From Pseudomonas typographi (lineage in GTDB: Bacteria; Pseudomonadota; Gammaproteobacteria; Pseudomonadales; Pseudomonadaceae): DNA of 64,000 nt. The notes under the pieces were generated by a model that was not told where the DNA came from, ran no database searches, and saw only the letters and a list, made by a program, of their open reading frames with translations. The stretch is from the NCBI RefSeq assembly GCF_014694385.1, contig NZ_JAAOCA010000024.1, positions 46,820 to 110,819 on the forward strand, in the 5' to 3' direction. Positions 55,387 through 64,000 of the stretch are shown piece by piece; positions within the stretch are counted from its first letter, which is position 1; each line of letters starts with the position of its first letter. The position numbers and the translations under genes are program-made.

Positions 55387-55986
55387 TCAACCAAACAGCT
55401 TGATCGCCGTCTTGGCTACTAACTCGCCTTGGTGGCGCGCGCCGTCCAGGTCCAGCTGGCTGGGTTGGCGTGAACCGTCGCCACCGGCCAACGTGGTGGC
55501 CCCGTAAGGCGCGCCACCGACGACCTCGTCCAGGGTCGTCATGCCTTGGTAGCTATAGGGCAGCCCCACGATGATCAAGCCGAAGTGCAGCAGGTTGGTA
55601 ATGATCGAGAACAGGGTTGTTTCCTGCCCACCATGTTGGGTGGCGGTCGACGCAAACGCCGCACCCACCTTGCCGTTGAGCGCGCCCTTGGCCCAAAGCC
55701 CACCGGCCTGGTCGAGAAAGGCCGCCATTTGGCTGCTGATACGGCCAAAGCGGGTGGGCGTACCCACGATGATGGCGTCGTAGTCGGCCAACTCTGCCAC
55801 GGTTGCTACCGGCGCTGCCTGGTTGAGCTTGAAACCTGCATTTTGCGCCACCTCCGGCGGCGCGGTTTCTGGAACTCGCTTGATGTCTACCGTGGCACCG
55901 GCCCCACGTGCGCCTTCGGCCACCGCGTTCGCCATCGTTTCTACGTGGCCATAGGTCGAATAATACAGAACGAGAACTTTTGCCAT
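55387..55986 (-). CDS. wrbA: NAD(P)H:quinone oxidoreductase WrbA
   Basis: The 199-aa flavodoxin-like protein has KVLVLYYSTYGHVETMANAV, the FMN-binding loop GTPTRFGRISSQMAAFLDQ, GAAFASTATQHGGQETTL and the C-terminal GGAPYGATTLAG. It reduces quinones by two electrons. The start at MAKVL is set by AGGAG 7 bases upstream. Confidence 0.95.
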   Translation of the reverse strand: MAKVLVLYYSTYGHVETMANAVAEGARGAGATVDIKRVPETAPPEVAQNAGFKLNQAAPVATVAELADYDAIIVGTPTRFGRISSQMAAFLDQAGGLWAKGALNGKVGAAFASTATQHGGQETTLFSIITNLLHFGLIIVGLPYSYQGMTTLDEVVGGAPYGATTLAGGDGSRQPSQLDLDGARHQGELVAKTAIKLFG

Positions 55987-56075
55987 GGACATGCTCCTGA
56001 TCAGCACGCGCCGGAATTAGCGCGCGCGAGCCTTGACCAAAGCGTAGAAGGCCCACGCCGTTGCGCCAGTTTGGC

Positions 56076-57971
56076 TTACGCGTGCGGCGGTTTGGTGGGC
56101 GCTGGCAAAGGCTCGGCGTATTGGGCCTTGAGGTGGCCATCTTGGTCCAACAGCCAAGCGTCGAGCACTTCACGCACCACGGGGCCAGCCACCCGACCCC
56201 CGGCCTCACCGTTCTCGATCATTACCGCGACCACGATCTTGGGGTTTTCCGCCGGGGCAAAACCTACGAACAAGGCGTTGTCGCGGTTGCGCTCGGAGGT
56301 CCGTTCGCGGTTATAGCGCTCGCCCTGGCGAATGGCGACCACCTGGGCGGTGCCGCTCTTGCCGGCGATACGGTACTGGGCGCCCACCGCCGTTTGCCGC
56401 GCGATGCCACGGGGGTCATGCAGCACGGCCTGCATGCCGCGGTTGACCTGCTCCCATTCGTTGGGATCGTGCAGCACGATATTGGGCATGGGGTTTTCAT
56501 CCACCGGGGGTTGGCCACCGATCAATTGCGCCAAACGGGGGCGGTGCCAAACGCCCTTGCTGGCGATCAGCGACGTGGCTTGGGCCAACTGCAACGGCGT
56601 GACCTGCATGTAGCCCTGGCCGATACCGAGGATCAAGGTCTCGCCGGGGAACCATGGCTGGCGCCGCGTGGCGCGCTTCCATTGCTCCGATGGCATCAAG
56701 CCTGGCGCCTCTTCGAACATGTCCAGCGATACCTTTTGGCCGATACCGAACCGGCTCAGGTAATCGTGCAAGCGGTCGATGCCCAACCGGTGCGCGGTTT
56801 CGTAAAAGTACACGTCGTTGGAACGCATGATCGCCGAGTACAGGTCGACCCAACCGTCGCCGGAGTGGTTCCAGTTGCGGTACTTGTGGTCGTAGTTGGG
56901 CAATTGATAGTAACCGGGGTCGAACACCCGCGTGCCGGCGTTGATCACGCCACTGTCGAGGCCCGCGACAGCCACTTCAGGCTTGATAGTCGAACCCGGT
57001 GCATACAGGCCACGCAACACGCGGTTGAACAAGGGGCGGTCGAGTGAATCGCGAAGGGCGGTGTACTGCTTGAAGCTGATGCCGGTGACGAATAGGTTGG
57101 GGTCGAAGCCTGGCTCGCTGACCATCGCCAGCACTTCGCCCGTGTTGGGTTCCAGCGCCACGATGGCGCCACGGCGACCCGCCAGGGCTTTTTCGGCGGC
57201 GCGCTGCAAATTGATGTCCAGGCTCAGGGTGATGCTTTTACCGGCCACCGGATCCGTATGGCGCAGCACCCTCATCACCCGGCCCTGGGCGTTGGTCTCG
57301 ACCTCCTCGAAACCCACGTGGCCGTGCAGTTGCGGTTCGTAAAAACGCTCTACGCCGGTTTTGCCCACCGACTGGGTGCCACGGTATTCGGTCTGGTCGA
57401 GGGTTTTCGCCTCGTTTTCGTTGATGCGCCCCACGTAACCCAGCGAATGCGCAAACAGCTCGCCGTAGGGGTACTCACGCACGAACTGGGCCTCGACATC
57501 CAACCCTGGCAGGCGGAACTGGTTCACCGCGATGTCGGCGATCTGTTCTTCATTGAGCTCGTACATTAGCGTAACGGGCTCGAACGGGTGGCGGGAACGC
57601 TTAAGGTCCTTGTCGAATTCACGGCGCTGGTCTTCGGACAGATGCAGGATCTGAGCCAGCGTGTCGAGCACCTGAGGTGCATCGCCAGCACGCTCGCGAG
57701 TCAGCGTGAGGTTGAAGCTGGGGCGGTTATCGGCCAGCACCACGCCGTTGCGGTCGTAGACGATGCCACGTTCAGGTGGGATAGGCAGCACATGGACACG
57801 GTTGTTCTCGGACACCGTGGAGTGGTAGGCGTACTGGATCACCTGCAGAAAATACAGCCGGCCCACCAATGCCAATGCCAGCATCAGCACCAGCAGCGCA
57901 CAGGCGATCAACCGACGGTTGACCAAGCTTTTTTCTTTCTCGTGGTCTTTAAGGGGAATCGGGTTGGGCAT
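56076..57971 (-). CDS. mrdA: Penicillin-binding protein 2 (transpeptidase), stand-alone copy
   Basis: The 631-aa protein has a single N-terminal TM anchor (residues about 20-42) and the PBP dimer domain. The transpeptidase has the active Ser in APGSTIKP, then RSNDVYFYE (the SxN region) and KSGTAQ. It matches PBP2 of the elongasome. In many bacteria mrdA is paired with rodA; here no rodA, mltB or dacA is near. This may be a second PBP2, as P. putida has more than one. Confidence 0.92.
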   Translation of the reverse strand: MPNPIPLKDHEKEKSLVNRRLIACALLVLMLALALVGRLYFLQVIQYAYHSTVSENNRVHVLPIPPERGIVYDRNGVVLADNRPSFNLTLTRERAGDAPQVLDTLAQILHLSEDQRREFDKDLKRSRHPFEPVTLMYELNEEQIADIAVNQFRLPGLDVEAQFVREYPYGELFAHSLGYVGRINENEAKTLDQTEYRGTQSVGKTGVERFYEPQLHGHVGFEEVETNAQGRVMRVLRHTDPVAGKSITLSLDINLQRAAEKALAGRRGAIVALEPNTGEVLAMVSEPGFDPNLFVTGISFKQYTALRDSLDRPLFNRVLRGLYAPGSTIKPEVAVAGLDSGVINAGTRVFDPGYYQLPNYDHKYRNWNHSGDGWVDLYSAIMRSNDVYFYETAHRLGIDRLHDYLSRFGIGQKVSLDMFEEAPGLMPSEQWKRATRRQPWFPGETLILGIGQGYMQVTPLQLAQATSLIASKGVWHRPRLAQLIGGQPPVDENPMPNIVLHDPNEWEQVNRGMQAVLHDPRGIARQTAVGAQYRIAGKSGTAQVVAIRQGERYNRERTSERNRDNALFVGFAPAENPKIVVAVMIENGEAGGRVAGPVVREVLDAWLLDQDGHLKAQYAEPLPAPTKPPHA

Positions 57972-58103
57972 GCATACCGCTCGTTGGCTGAAACAGGCCC
58001 CTACAGGTGGGAACGCTGTCGCGCAAAGGCGGGGATGTTAACCAATGCCCGCCGGGCCCTCAAGCGGCGTTAACGCCCCGCCGACGTGAGGGTTTCTTCA
58101 GGT

Positions 58104-59165
58104 TCAGGGTAGCGGCATCGGCCGGCGGTTGTCGGTGAAGATGCTCCAGCTCGACATGAACAGCGCGGCGATCAGCGGGCCGATCACAAAACCGTTGAGG
58201 CCGAACACCGCAAGCCCTCCCAGGGTGGACACCAACACCAGGTAGTCGGGCATGCGGGTATCTTTGCCGACCAGGATCGGCCGCAGCACGTTATCCACCA
58301 GGCCGATCACGAATACCCCGTAAAGGGCCAGCCCGATGCCCTTCCATAACGCACCAGTGACCATGAAATACACCGCAACCGGCGCCCACACCACGCCCGC
58401 ACCGACCGCAGGCAGCAGCGACATAAAGGCCATCAGTACAGCCCACAGCAGCGAACTGGGGATATTCAACAACCAGAACATAATGCCGCCCAGCGCCCCT
58501 TGGGCTATCGCCACCAACATATTACCCTTGACCGTGGCCCTCACCACCCGCGTGAACTTCAACTGCAGGCGGCGCTTTTGCTGGTCCGCTAGAGGGATCG
58601 CCATACGTACCCGGCGCACCAGTTCTGGGCCGTCGCGCAAAAAGAAGAACACCAGGTACAGCATGACGGCAAAGCCGACGATCACGTCGAAAGTGCCTTG
58701 CCCCAGGTAAAACGCCTGGCTGGCCAACGCTTGGCCTCCGGCAGTGGCCCAATTGGTCACGCGATCGCGTAGCCCTTCTAGGTTGCCCATACCGAAGCGG
58801 TCGAGCAATTGCTGTAGGGAAACCGGTAGCGCCTGCTTGATGTGGTCGATGTTGCCGGCGATGTCCAGTTGGCCGCTTTCGATGCTTTTGTATAACGAGG
58901 CACCCTCTTGCACCAGCAAAGCGCTGACGATCACCATCGGCAATACGGCCACCACCACGCACACGCACAGCGTGACCAGCGCGCAGACCTTGCGTTGCCA
59001 TTTAAAGCGCCGGGCCAGGCGCCGTTGCAAGGGCGCGAACAGGATCCCGAGGATCACCGCCCAAAACACAGCGCCATAATAAGGCAAGAGGATCCATATG
59101 AAGGCGACGGTGACCGACACCAATAAGGCCAGAAGGGTTTTATATTGCAGGGTGTTTTCGTTCAT
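58104..59165 (-). CDS. AI-2E family transporter (UPF0118, PerM/TqsA-like)
   Basis: The 353-aa permease has about eight hydrophobic segments, the opening FIWILLPYYGAVFWAVILGILFAPL, then GVVWAPVAVYFMVTGALWKGIGLALYGVFVIGLVDNVLRPILVG. The last is the typical end block of the family. Members export autoinducer-2 or act as ion/H+ antiporters; the substrate here is unknown. It seems to be transcribed alone. Confidence 0.92.
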   Translation of the reverse strand: MNENTLQYKTLLALLVSVTVAFIWILLPYYGAVFWAVILGILFAPLQRRLARRFKWQRKVCALVTLCVCVVVAVLPMVIVSALLVQEGASLYKSIESGQLDIAGNIDHIKQALPVSLQQLLDRFGMGNLEGLRDRVTNWATAGGQALASQAFYLGQGTFDVIVGFAVMLYLVFFFLRDGPELVRRVRMAIPLADQQKRRLQLKFTRVVRATVKGNMLVAIAQGALGGIMFWLLNIPSSLLWAVLMAFMSLLPAVGAGVVWAPVAVYFMVTGALWKGIGLALYGVFVIGLVDNVLRPILVGKDTRMPDYLVLVSTLGGLAVFGLNGFVIGPLIAALFMSSWSIFTDNRRPMPLP

Positions 59166-59294
59166 GTGCGTTCCGCTGTGGCCTGCCGAGCGCGCCAGTT
59201 GGCGCCCTCTGGGTTAGTCCACGGGCGGCCCGGCAAAGTGCCCGGTTGCAAAAGGCACCGCCACCATTTTGTAGCCAACGGCTAAGGTGCCACC

Positions 59295-60974
59295 CTAGAT
59301 ACGGAACTGGCCGACCAACCGGCCCAAATGCTCGCCCAGGCCGGCCAGGCTGCGGGCAGTGGCCGCACCTTGCTCGGTTTCATCCGCTACCTGGTCCACC
59401 GAATGGGCAATTTGGTGAACGCTACGGTTGATTTCTTCGGCGACGGCCGTTTGCTCCTCTGCCGCACTGGCGATCTGCGCATTCATGTTGCTGATGGTTG
59501 CGATCAGGCCGGCGATGGTGTCTAGCGACACCCCCGCCTGGTTGGCCTGCTCAGAGGTGTCATCACCGGCGTCACTGGAACGGCGCATCGCTTCAACCGC
59601 CCCCTCGGTGCCTTGTTGCAGCCGGTCGATCATGCCCTGGATCTCTTGGGTGCTTTGCTGGGTACGGCTGGCCAGCGCGCGCACCTCGTCGGCCACCACG
59701 GCAAAGCCACGCCCGGCCTCCCCCGCCCGGGCGGCTTCGATGGCGGCATTGAGCGCCAACAGGTTGGTTTGGTCTGCGATGGAACGGATCACGCCCAGCA
59801 CGCCAACAATAGACTTCACGTCGCTTTGCAGGCTGTCCAACGACGCCCCGCTTTGGCGAATGTCGCTGACCAATGAGTGAATCCGCTTCACACTGCCCTC
59901 GACCACCCGCCGCGCCTGCTGCCCTTCCGTATCGGTTTGGTGGGCGGCTTGCGCGGCATTTTGTGCGCTGCGGGCCACTTCCTGGGCCGCGCTGGACATC
60001 TCATTGATGGCTGTGGCGACCTGGTCGGTTTCCTGCCGTTGGCGCTGCATGGCCTGCTCCGAACGTTGCGCCTGGCTGCTCACCTCGCCGACCAAGCCGT
60101 TGAGTTGCCCAGTCATCTCGGCAATCTGCCGCACCAGGTTATGGATTTTGTCGACAAAGCGGTTGAACGACTGCGCCAGCTCGCCGATTTCGTCGCTGCC
60201 GCTGGCCGGCAGGCGCTGGGTCAGGTCACCTTCACCCGCGGCGATGTCGTCCAGGTTCGCTTTCATGGCCATGAGCGGGCGCAACACCGTGCCCGACAGC
60301 AGCAAGCCGAGTATCCCAATGACCACCACCACCGCCACGGCGATACCGACGATGCTCCACAGTATTTCATGCACCCGCGCATGAACCTGGGTTTGCAGTT
60401 GCGCCACCCGGGCATCGATACCGTCGATGTTGATGACCGTACCCAGTGCCATGTCCCACTTGGGCAGGTAGTAGCTGTAGGCGAGCTTAGGCACCAGCTC
60501 GCTACTGCCTGGCAAGCTCGAGGAGTAGGTCATGTAGTGGCTGTTGTCTTTGGCGACCTCCACCAGCCCCCGGTTGACGTATACGCCATTGGGGTCTTTG
60601 GCCTCGATGAAACTCTTACCCACGCCGTCGGGGCTGCTGCCCTTGAACAAGCGAACGGCTTGCCCGTCATAGCCGAAAAAATAACCATCCTTGCCGTAGG
60701 TCACCTGCGAGAGCATCTTGATCGCCTGCTCACGGCTGGCATTATCGCCAGCGGTGGCTGCATCGTAGAGCGGCTTGATGGTGCCCAGGCCGATGCTGAC
60801 GTAATCCTGCAGCATAGTATGGGCGTCGTTGAGTAAACGTTCTCGGGTCTGCTGCACTTCTTTGTCGGCCTGCTGGCGCAGGATGAGCACGGTAAGCACG
60901 CAGGTTACAATGGCGAACAACACGACCGGCAGAATGGCCAGAGACAGGACTTTACCTTTGAGGCTCAGGTGCAT
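59295..60974 (-). CDS. Methyl-accepting chemotaxis protein with a single Cache domain
   Basis: The 559-aa receptor has TM1 (residues about 10-30) and a periplasmic sCache-type sensor (DYVSIGLGTIKPLYDAATAG, KDGYFFGYDGQAVRLFKG, KDPNGVYVNRGLVEVAK). TM2 (about 205-225), HAMP and the cytoplasmic signalling hairpin follow, with VVADEVRALASRTQQSTQEIQ at the tip. The Cache_2 type often binds small organic acids. No chemotaxis genes are near. The ligand is unknown. Confidence 0.93.
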   Translation of the reverse strand: MHLSLKGKVLSLAILPVVLFAIVTCVLTVLILRQQADKEVQQTRERLLNDAHTMLQDYVSIGLGTIKPLYDAATAGDNASREQAIKMLSQVTYGKDGYFFGYDGQAVRLFKGSSPDGVGKSFIEAKDPNGVYVNRGLVEVAKDNSHYMTYSSSLPGSSELVPKLAYSYYLPKWDMALGTVINIDGIDARVAQLQTQVHARVHEILWSIVGIAVAVVVVIGILGLLLSGTVLRPLMAMKANLDDIAAGEGDLTQRLPASGSDEIGELAQSFNRFVDKIHNLVRQIAEMTGQLNGLVGEVSSQAQRSEQAMQRQRQETDQVATAINEMSSAAQEVARSAQNAAQAAHQTDTEGQQARRVVEGSVKRIHSLVSDIRQSGASLDSLQSDVKSIVGVLGVIRSIADQTNLLALNAAIEAARAGEAGRGFAVVADEVRALASRTQQSTQEIQGMIDRLQQGTEGAVEAMRRSSDAGDDTSEQANQAGVSLDTIAGLIATISNMNAQIASAAEEQTAVAEEINRSVHQIAHSVDQVADETEQGAATARSLAGLGEHLGRLVGQFRI

Positions 60975-61034
60975 GATGGTTTCTCGAGGCAGGTTGAGGT
61001 AATGCCCCTTCTATCGGCGTGCCACGGCAAAGGT

Positions 61035-62354
61035 TTAGGCGTGGCCCAGCGGCCAACTGACGACCGCCCGCAGGCCGCCCAATTCGCTGGTTTGCAGTTC
61101 CAGCCTGGCCCCCCACGCCTGGGCAATGTCACGCACGATCCCCAGCCCCAGCCCGTGGCCCTGCACGCTTTCGTCCAAGCGTTGGCCACGCTCCAGTACC
61201 GCTTGGCGGCGCGAGGGCTCGATACCGGGCCCGTCGTCATCGACGCCAATGTGCAATGCATCGGCGTGCGCCTCTATCGTCAGCAGCACCGTGGCGTCCG
61301 CCCACTTACAGGCGTTGTCCAGCAGGTTACCCAGCAGCTCCAGCACATCTTCACGCTCCCGTGGGAGTTGCAAGCCCGGGGCAATTCGCGTGCAGAGCTG
61401 CAAGTGCCCGCCGTGGATCTTCGCCAAGGTCTGCATCAGGATGGGAATTTCCTCGTCGCAATCGAACCGCGCACCCGGCAGGGCATCGCCAGCCAAGCGT
61501 GCCCGATTCAGCTCGCGCCCGACCCGCCACTCGATCGCTCGCAGTTGTTCTTGCATCACTTGGCGCAGCGCCGGCGCGGCCTTGAGCTGCGCATGGTCAG
61601 CCAGGTTGAGCAATACCGCCAGGGGCGTTTTCAGTGCATGGCCGAGGTTCCCGGTCGCATTGCGGGCGCGCTTGAGGCTGTCTTCAGTGTGGGCCAGCAG
61701 GTGGTTAATCTGTTCGATCAAAGGCTCGAGCTCTGCCGCTTGGCCGTGGTCCAGTTGGCTACGCCGGCCTTGGCGCAGTTGCGCGATCTGCTGGCGCGCG
61801 CGCTCCAGCGGCGCCAATGCGCGCTTTACGGTGAAGCGTTGCAGTATCAGAATCAACAGCAAGGCAATAGCGCCGGTCCCCAGCCCTACCTGGCGCATGC
61901 GCTGGAAGCTTTGCCGCACCGGTGTGTAGTCTTGGGCCACGGTAATGGTCACGGTTTGCTGATACCGCCGGTAGTCGCTACGCAACACCAATAGCAGTTG
62001 GTTGTCCGGCCCTACTCGCCAGTCCGTATGCAACCCAGGCTGCTCGGGCAGCGGCAGCTCGGCATCCCACAAAGAGCGCGAGCGCCAATGGCTTTGTGGG
62101 GTATCAATGCGAAAATAGCGCCCGGAAAACGGCCGGTCGTAAGCGGGTAACAACCGCTCGGGGTTCAACCGCAGGCCCTGCGCGTCGCGGCCAACGGCTA
62201 TCAGCAGGCTTTCGCTTTCGCTGCGAAGGCCCGCTTCCAGGTAACGCTGCAAACCCGCTTCGAACAGCCATAGGCTCACTTGTGCCGTAATCAGGCCCAC
62301 CATCACCAATACCCCGATCAGGCCAAGGCTCAAGCGCCCCTGAATCGATTTCAC
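61035..62354 (-). CDS. Sensor histidine kinase of a PepSY-linked two-component system
   Basis: The 439-aa kinase has TM helices at residues about 10-32 and 158-176 flanking a periplasmic domain. A HAMP-like region follows, then an H-box with the phospho-His in GNLGHALKTPLAVL, and the ATP-binding N (LGNLLDNACKW), D/G (DDDGPGIE) and GHGLGLGIV boxes. Its start overlaps the stop of the response regulator (ATGA). The arrangement recalls BqsRS/CarRS or PhoPQ-type systems. I do not see the RExxE ferrous-iron motif in the periplasmic domain, so the ligand is uncertain. Confidence 0.92.
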   Translation of the reverse strand: MKSIQGRLSLGLIGVLVMVGLITAQVSLWLFEAGLQRYLEAGLRSESESLLIAVGRDAQGLRLNPERLLPAYDRPFSGRYFRIDTPQSHWRSRSLWDAELPLPEQPGLHTDWRVGPDNQLLLVLRSDYRRYQQTVTITVAQDYTPVRQSFQRMRQVGLGTGAIALLLILILQRFTVKRALAPLERARQQIAQLRQGRRSQLDHGQAAELEPLIEQINHLLAHTEDSLKRARNATGNLGHALKTPLAVLLNLADHAQLKAAPALRQVMQEQLRAIEWRVGRELNRARLAGDALPGARFDCDEEIPILMQTLAKIHGGHLQLCTRIAPGLQLPREREDVLELLGNLLDNACKWADATVLLTIEAHADALHIGVDDDGPGIEPSRRQAVLERGQRLDESVQGHGLGLGIVRDIAQAWGARLELQTSELGGLRAVVSWPLGHA

Positions 62355-63019
62355 CGGGCTACACCGGTAAAGCAGTACCCTTGGCCGCGTCGCGTTTCGA
62401 TCACATCCCGGCCCAGCTTGCGGCGTAGGTGGTTCACGTGCACTTCCAGAACATTGGACTCCCTCTCGCTTTCGCCGTCATACAGGTGCTCAGCCAGTTG
62501 CTGCTTGGACAACAACTGCCCCGGGTGGAGCATGAAATAGCGCAGCAAGCGAAATTCCGCCGCGGTCAAGGCAAACGCTTCATCGCCTCGTTGCACCACC
62601 TGGCGGCTTTCATCCAACTCAAGCCCGGCGGCCTTGAGCGTAGGCTGGTTGGGTAAGCCCTTGGCGCGCCGCAGCAACGACTGCAGGCGCAGCAGCAACT
62701 CGTCGGGGTGGAAGGGTTTGGTCAGGTAATCGTCGGCGCCGGCGCGCAGCCCTTCGATTCGCTCGGCCCAGGAGCCCCGTGCGGTCAGCACCAACACAGG
62801 CGTACCCAAGCCCTCCCGGCGCCACTGGGCCAATACCTCCAGGCCAGGGATGCCTGGTAAGCCAAGGTCCAGCACAATGATGTCATACGGTTCTATCTGC
62901 GCTTGATACAGCGCATCGCGGCCATCGGTGCGCCAATCCACGGCGTAACCGTGGCGCGACAGGTTGCCCTGTAGCTCATCGGCCAGCGCCACGCTGTCCT
63001 CAACCAGTAGCAAACGCAT
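62351..63019 (-). CDS. OmpR/PhoB-family response regulator
   Basis: The 222-aa protein has a receiver domain with the phospho-Asp in IIVLDLGLPGIPGLEVL and the Lys in DDYLTKPFHPDEL. A winged-helix output domain follows (FALTAAEFRLLRYFMLHPGQLLSKQQLAEHLYD, then VLEVHVNHLRRKLG..VIETRRGQGY). It lies between the PepSY gene and its kinase, with four-base overlap to the latter. Confidence 0.95.
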   Translation of the reverse strand: MRLLLVEDSVALADELQGNLSRHGYAVDWRTDGRDALYQAQIEPYDIIVLDLGLPGIPGLEVLAQWRREGLGTPVLVLTARGSWAERIEGLRAGADDYLTKPFHPDELLLRLQSLLRRAKGLPNQPTLKAAGLELDESRQVVQRGDEAFALTAAEFRLLRYFMLHPGQLLSKQQLAEHLYDGESERESNVLEVHVNHLRRKLGRDVIETRRGQGYCFTGVAR

Positions 63020-63334
63020 TCAGTCGTCTTCCTTATCCTTGAGCAACTGGCCGGTGGCGGCGTCCAGCTCCAGCTCCCTGACCACGCCTTGGGAGGTCAA
63101 CAACTCTACTTCATAGATATAGCGGCCATCATCGCGTTCAAGCTCTGCTTCCAGCAACCGGGCCCCGGGGTAGCGCGCAAGCGCCTGTGCAAGCAATTGC
63201 TCCAGCGGCAAAATCGCCCCCTGCTGGCGCAATTTTAGCGCTTGGTTCTGGTCGAGGTCATGGGCGCCGGCGCAGCTACTGAGCAGGGCCAGCAACAGCG
63301 CCGGTGTACGGCCAGTAAATCGGTGTTCGGGCAT
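63020..63334 (-). CDS. Small periplasmic PepSY-domain protein
   Basis: The 104-aa protein has a signal peptide (RTPALLLALLSSCAGA, possibly lipoprotein-like at the Cys) and one PepSY domain (LPLEQLLAQALARYPGARLLEAELERDDG, then YIYEVELLTSQGVVRELELDAATGQLL). It directly precedes the regulator with no gap. Such proteins may report on metal or envelope state to the kinase. The start at MPEHRF is chosen for signal-peptide length and the AGG upstream; ten codons upstream is possible. Confidence 0.85.
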   Translation of the reverse strand: MPEHRFTGRTPALLLALLSSCAGAHDLDQNQALKLRQQGAILPLEQLLAQALARYPGARLLEAELERDDGRYIYEVELLTSQGVVRELELDAATGQLLKDKEDD

Positions 63335-63363
63335 GGCTATGCCTGGTAGGTGTTGGACTGGCA

Positions 63364-63395
63364 AGGATACCCTACCTGCCTTAATCAGAACTGAA
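63364..63395 (-). promoter_or_regulatory. Likely response-regulator box and -10 for the PepSY-RR-HK operon
   Basis: On the minus strand TTCAG-TTCTGA-TTAAG (63395-63380) matches the TTAAG-N6-TTAAG type of box used by PmrA/BqsR-like regulators with one mismatch. TATCCT (63369-63364) follows 10 bases later as a candidate -10. It is about 45 bases upstream of the PepSY start, suggesting autoregulation. Confidence 0.5.
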
Positions 63396-63467
63396 CATGC
63401 CTGCCCGTAGGCGATTCAAAGCGTTACCATACGCCTTTTCGTTTGCACTGCCCCAGGACCCAACCCA

Positions 63468-63824
63468 TTGGATATTTTCAAAGAGTTCACCTTCGAATCT
63501 GCCCACCGCTTGCCCAACGTACCGCAAGGCCACAAGTGTGCACGCCTGCATGGCCACTCGTTCAAGGTCGCAATACATATCAGCGGCCCGGTTGATCCCC
63601 ATACGGGCTGGGTCCGCGACTTTTCTGAGATCAAAGCCATTTTCAAGCCTCTGTACGAGCGCCTGGACCACAATTACCTGAACGACATTCCGGGGTTGGA
63701 AAACCCCACCAGCGAGAACCTGGCCATGTGGATTTGGCAGCAGCTCAAGCCGTCACTGCCGGAACTGTCGAAGGTGCGGGTGCATGAAACCTGCACCAGT
63801 GGCTGCGAGTACAGTGGTGGCTAA
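63468..63824 (+). CDS. queD: 6-carboxytetrahydropterin synthase QueD
   Basis: The 118-aa PTPS-family protein has the zinc His residues in FESAHRLP and RLHGHSFKV, the catalytic Cys in GHKCARLHGH and the C-terminal CTSGCEYSG. It makes the queuosine precursor. It begins with TTG, with AGGA upstream; no ATG in frame suits the conserved N-terminus FKEFTFESAHRLP. A terminator follows. Confidence 0.95.
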   Translation: MDIFKEFTFESAHRLPNVPQGHKCARLHGHSFKVAIHISGPVDPHTGWVRDFSEIKAIFKPLYERLDHNYLNDIPGLENPTSENLAMWIWQQLKPSLPELSKVRVHETCTSGCEYSGG

Positions 63825-63835
63825 CCGCCCAATAG

Positions 63836-63855
63836 CCCGGCTTCGCCGGGTTTTT
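63836..63855 (+). terminator. Terminator of queD
   Basis: CCCGG, CTTCG loop, CCGGG followed by TTTTT. Confidence 0.85.
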
Positions 63856-63877
63856 CCACGTTACAACGCCGTAAAAG

Positions 63878-63913
63878 ACAAAACCCCAACCGCGTGAGCG
63901 ATTGGGGTTTTGT
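63878..63913 (-). terminator. Terminator of the rRNA operon
   Basis: ACAAAACCCCAA and TTGGGGTTTTGT pair around a loop that itself contains CGC/GCG. Read on the minus strand, a TTTTGTCTTTT tract follows. It lies about 10 bases past the 5S 3' end. Confidence 0.85.
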
Positions 63914-63921
63914 GGGTTTGA

Positions 63922-64000
63922 ATCTTGACGATGACCTACTCTCACATGGGGAAACCCCACACTACCATCGGCGATGCGTCGTTTCACTGCTGAGTTCGGG
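63922..64000 (-). rRNA. rrf: 5S ribosomal RNA, 3' part
   Basis: Read on the minus strand, the sequence matches bacterial 5S rRNA from CCGAACTCAGCAGTGAAACG through GATGGTAGTGTGGGG to CATGTGAGAGTAGG and ends GTCAAGATT. Only the 3' two-thirds are within the window. The rest of the rrn operon lies to the right. Confidence 0.95.

Overview
The window is a piece of a Pseudomonas chromosome, most like the P. putida/P. fluorescens lineage. The evidence is gene content and order: serS-rarA-lolA-ftsK-aat-bpt-infA-clpA/clpS-cspD-idh-mnmA-hflD-purB, then aceA and a 13-gene nuo operon with fused nuoCD. The proteins also read as typical Pseudomonas orthologues, and the far end runs into an rRNA operon. All names rest on reading the translations; no database search was possible.

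Layout. (1) 1-1.75 kb: the 3' end of a gluconate-permease-type gene, a short orphan RHS-core protein, and decayed remnants, including part of a MocR-like aminotransferase regulator. (2) 1.75-9.35 kb: an accessory block, visibly more AT-rich than its flanks and entirely on the minus strand. It holds an alpha/beta hydrolase, a GlcG/HbpS-like protein, LrgA/LrgB-type membrane proteins, an AraC-family regulator, a RidA-family protein, a divergent adenylosuccinate-synthetase paralogue, a PNPOx-like flavin protein and a disrupted MFS transporter. This is the most unusual part of the window and reads as an uncharacterised metabolic cluster. (3) 9.35-10.17 kb: 0.8 kb without a credible gene, ending in a 36-bp perfect palindrome ahead of an RND efflux operon (mexE-mexF-oprN type, 10.2-16.0 kb). 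(4) 16.07-23.4 kb: cysG, serS, rarA, lolA and ftsK, all on the minus strand. (5) 23.7-39.8 kb: housekeeping genes for protein turnover (aat, bpt, clpA, clpS), translation (infA, mnmA, L16 hydroxylase), purine synthesis (purB), isocitrate metabolism (monomeric idh, aceA) and smaller genes. (6) 40.4-55.3 kb: the complete NADH dehydrogenase I operon nuoABCDEFGHIJKLMN. (7) 55.4-63.4 kb, minus strand: wrbA, a stand-alone PBP2 gene, an AI-2E-family permease, a chemoreceptor, and a PepSY/response-regulator/histidine-kinase operon. (8) 63.5-64.0 kb: queD, then a 5S rRNA gene entering from the right on the minus strand.

How the genes work together. Isocitrate lyase and the monomeric NADP-dependent isocitrate dehydrogenase compete at the isocitrate branch point, and the nuo complex reoxidises NADH. 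ClpS, Aat and Bpt form the N-end-rule arm feeding ClpAP. LolA and FtsK serve envelope and division functions. The MexEF-OprN-type pump would export hydrophobic toxicants under an unseen repressor.

Compared with the arrangement I recall from P. aeruginosa, several neighbours are absent where expected: homodimeric icd between cspD and idh, trxB1 between ftsK and aat, and the tus genes beyond cysG. The right edge of the variable region therefore appears to lie between oprN and cysG.
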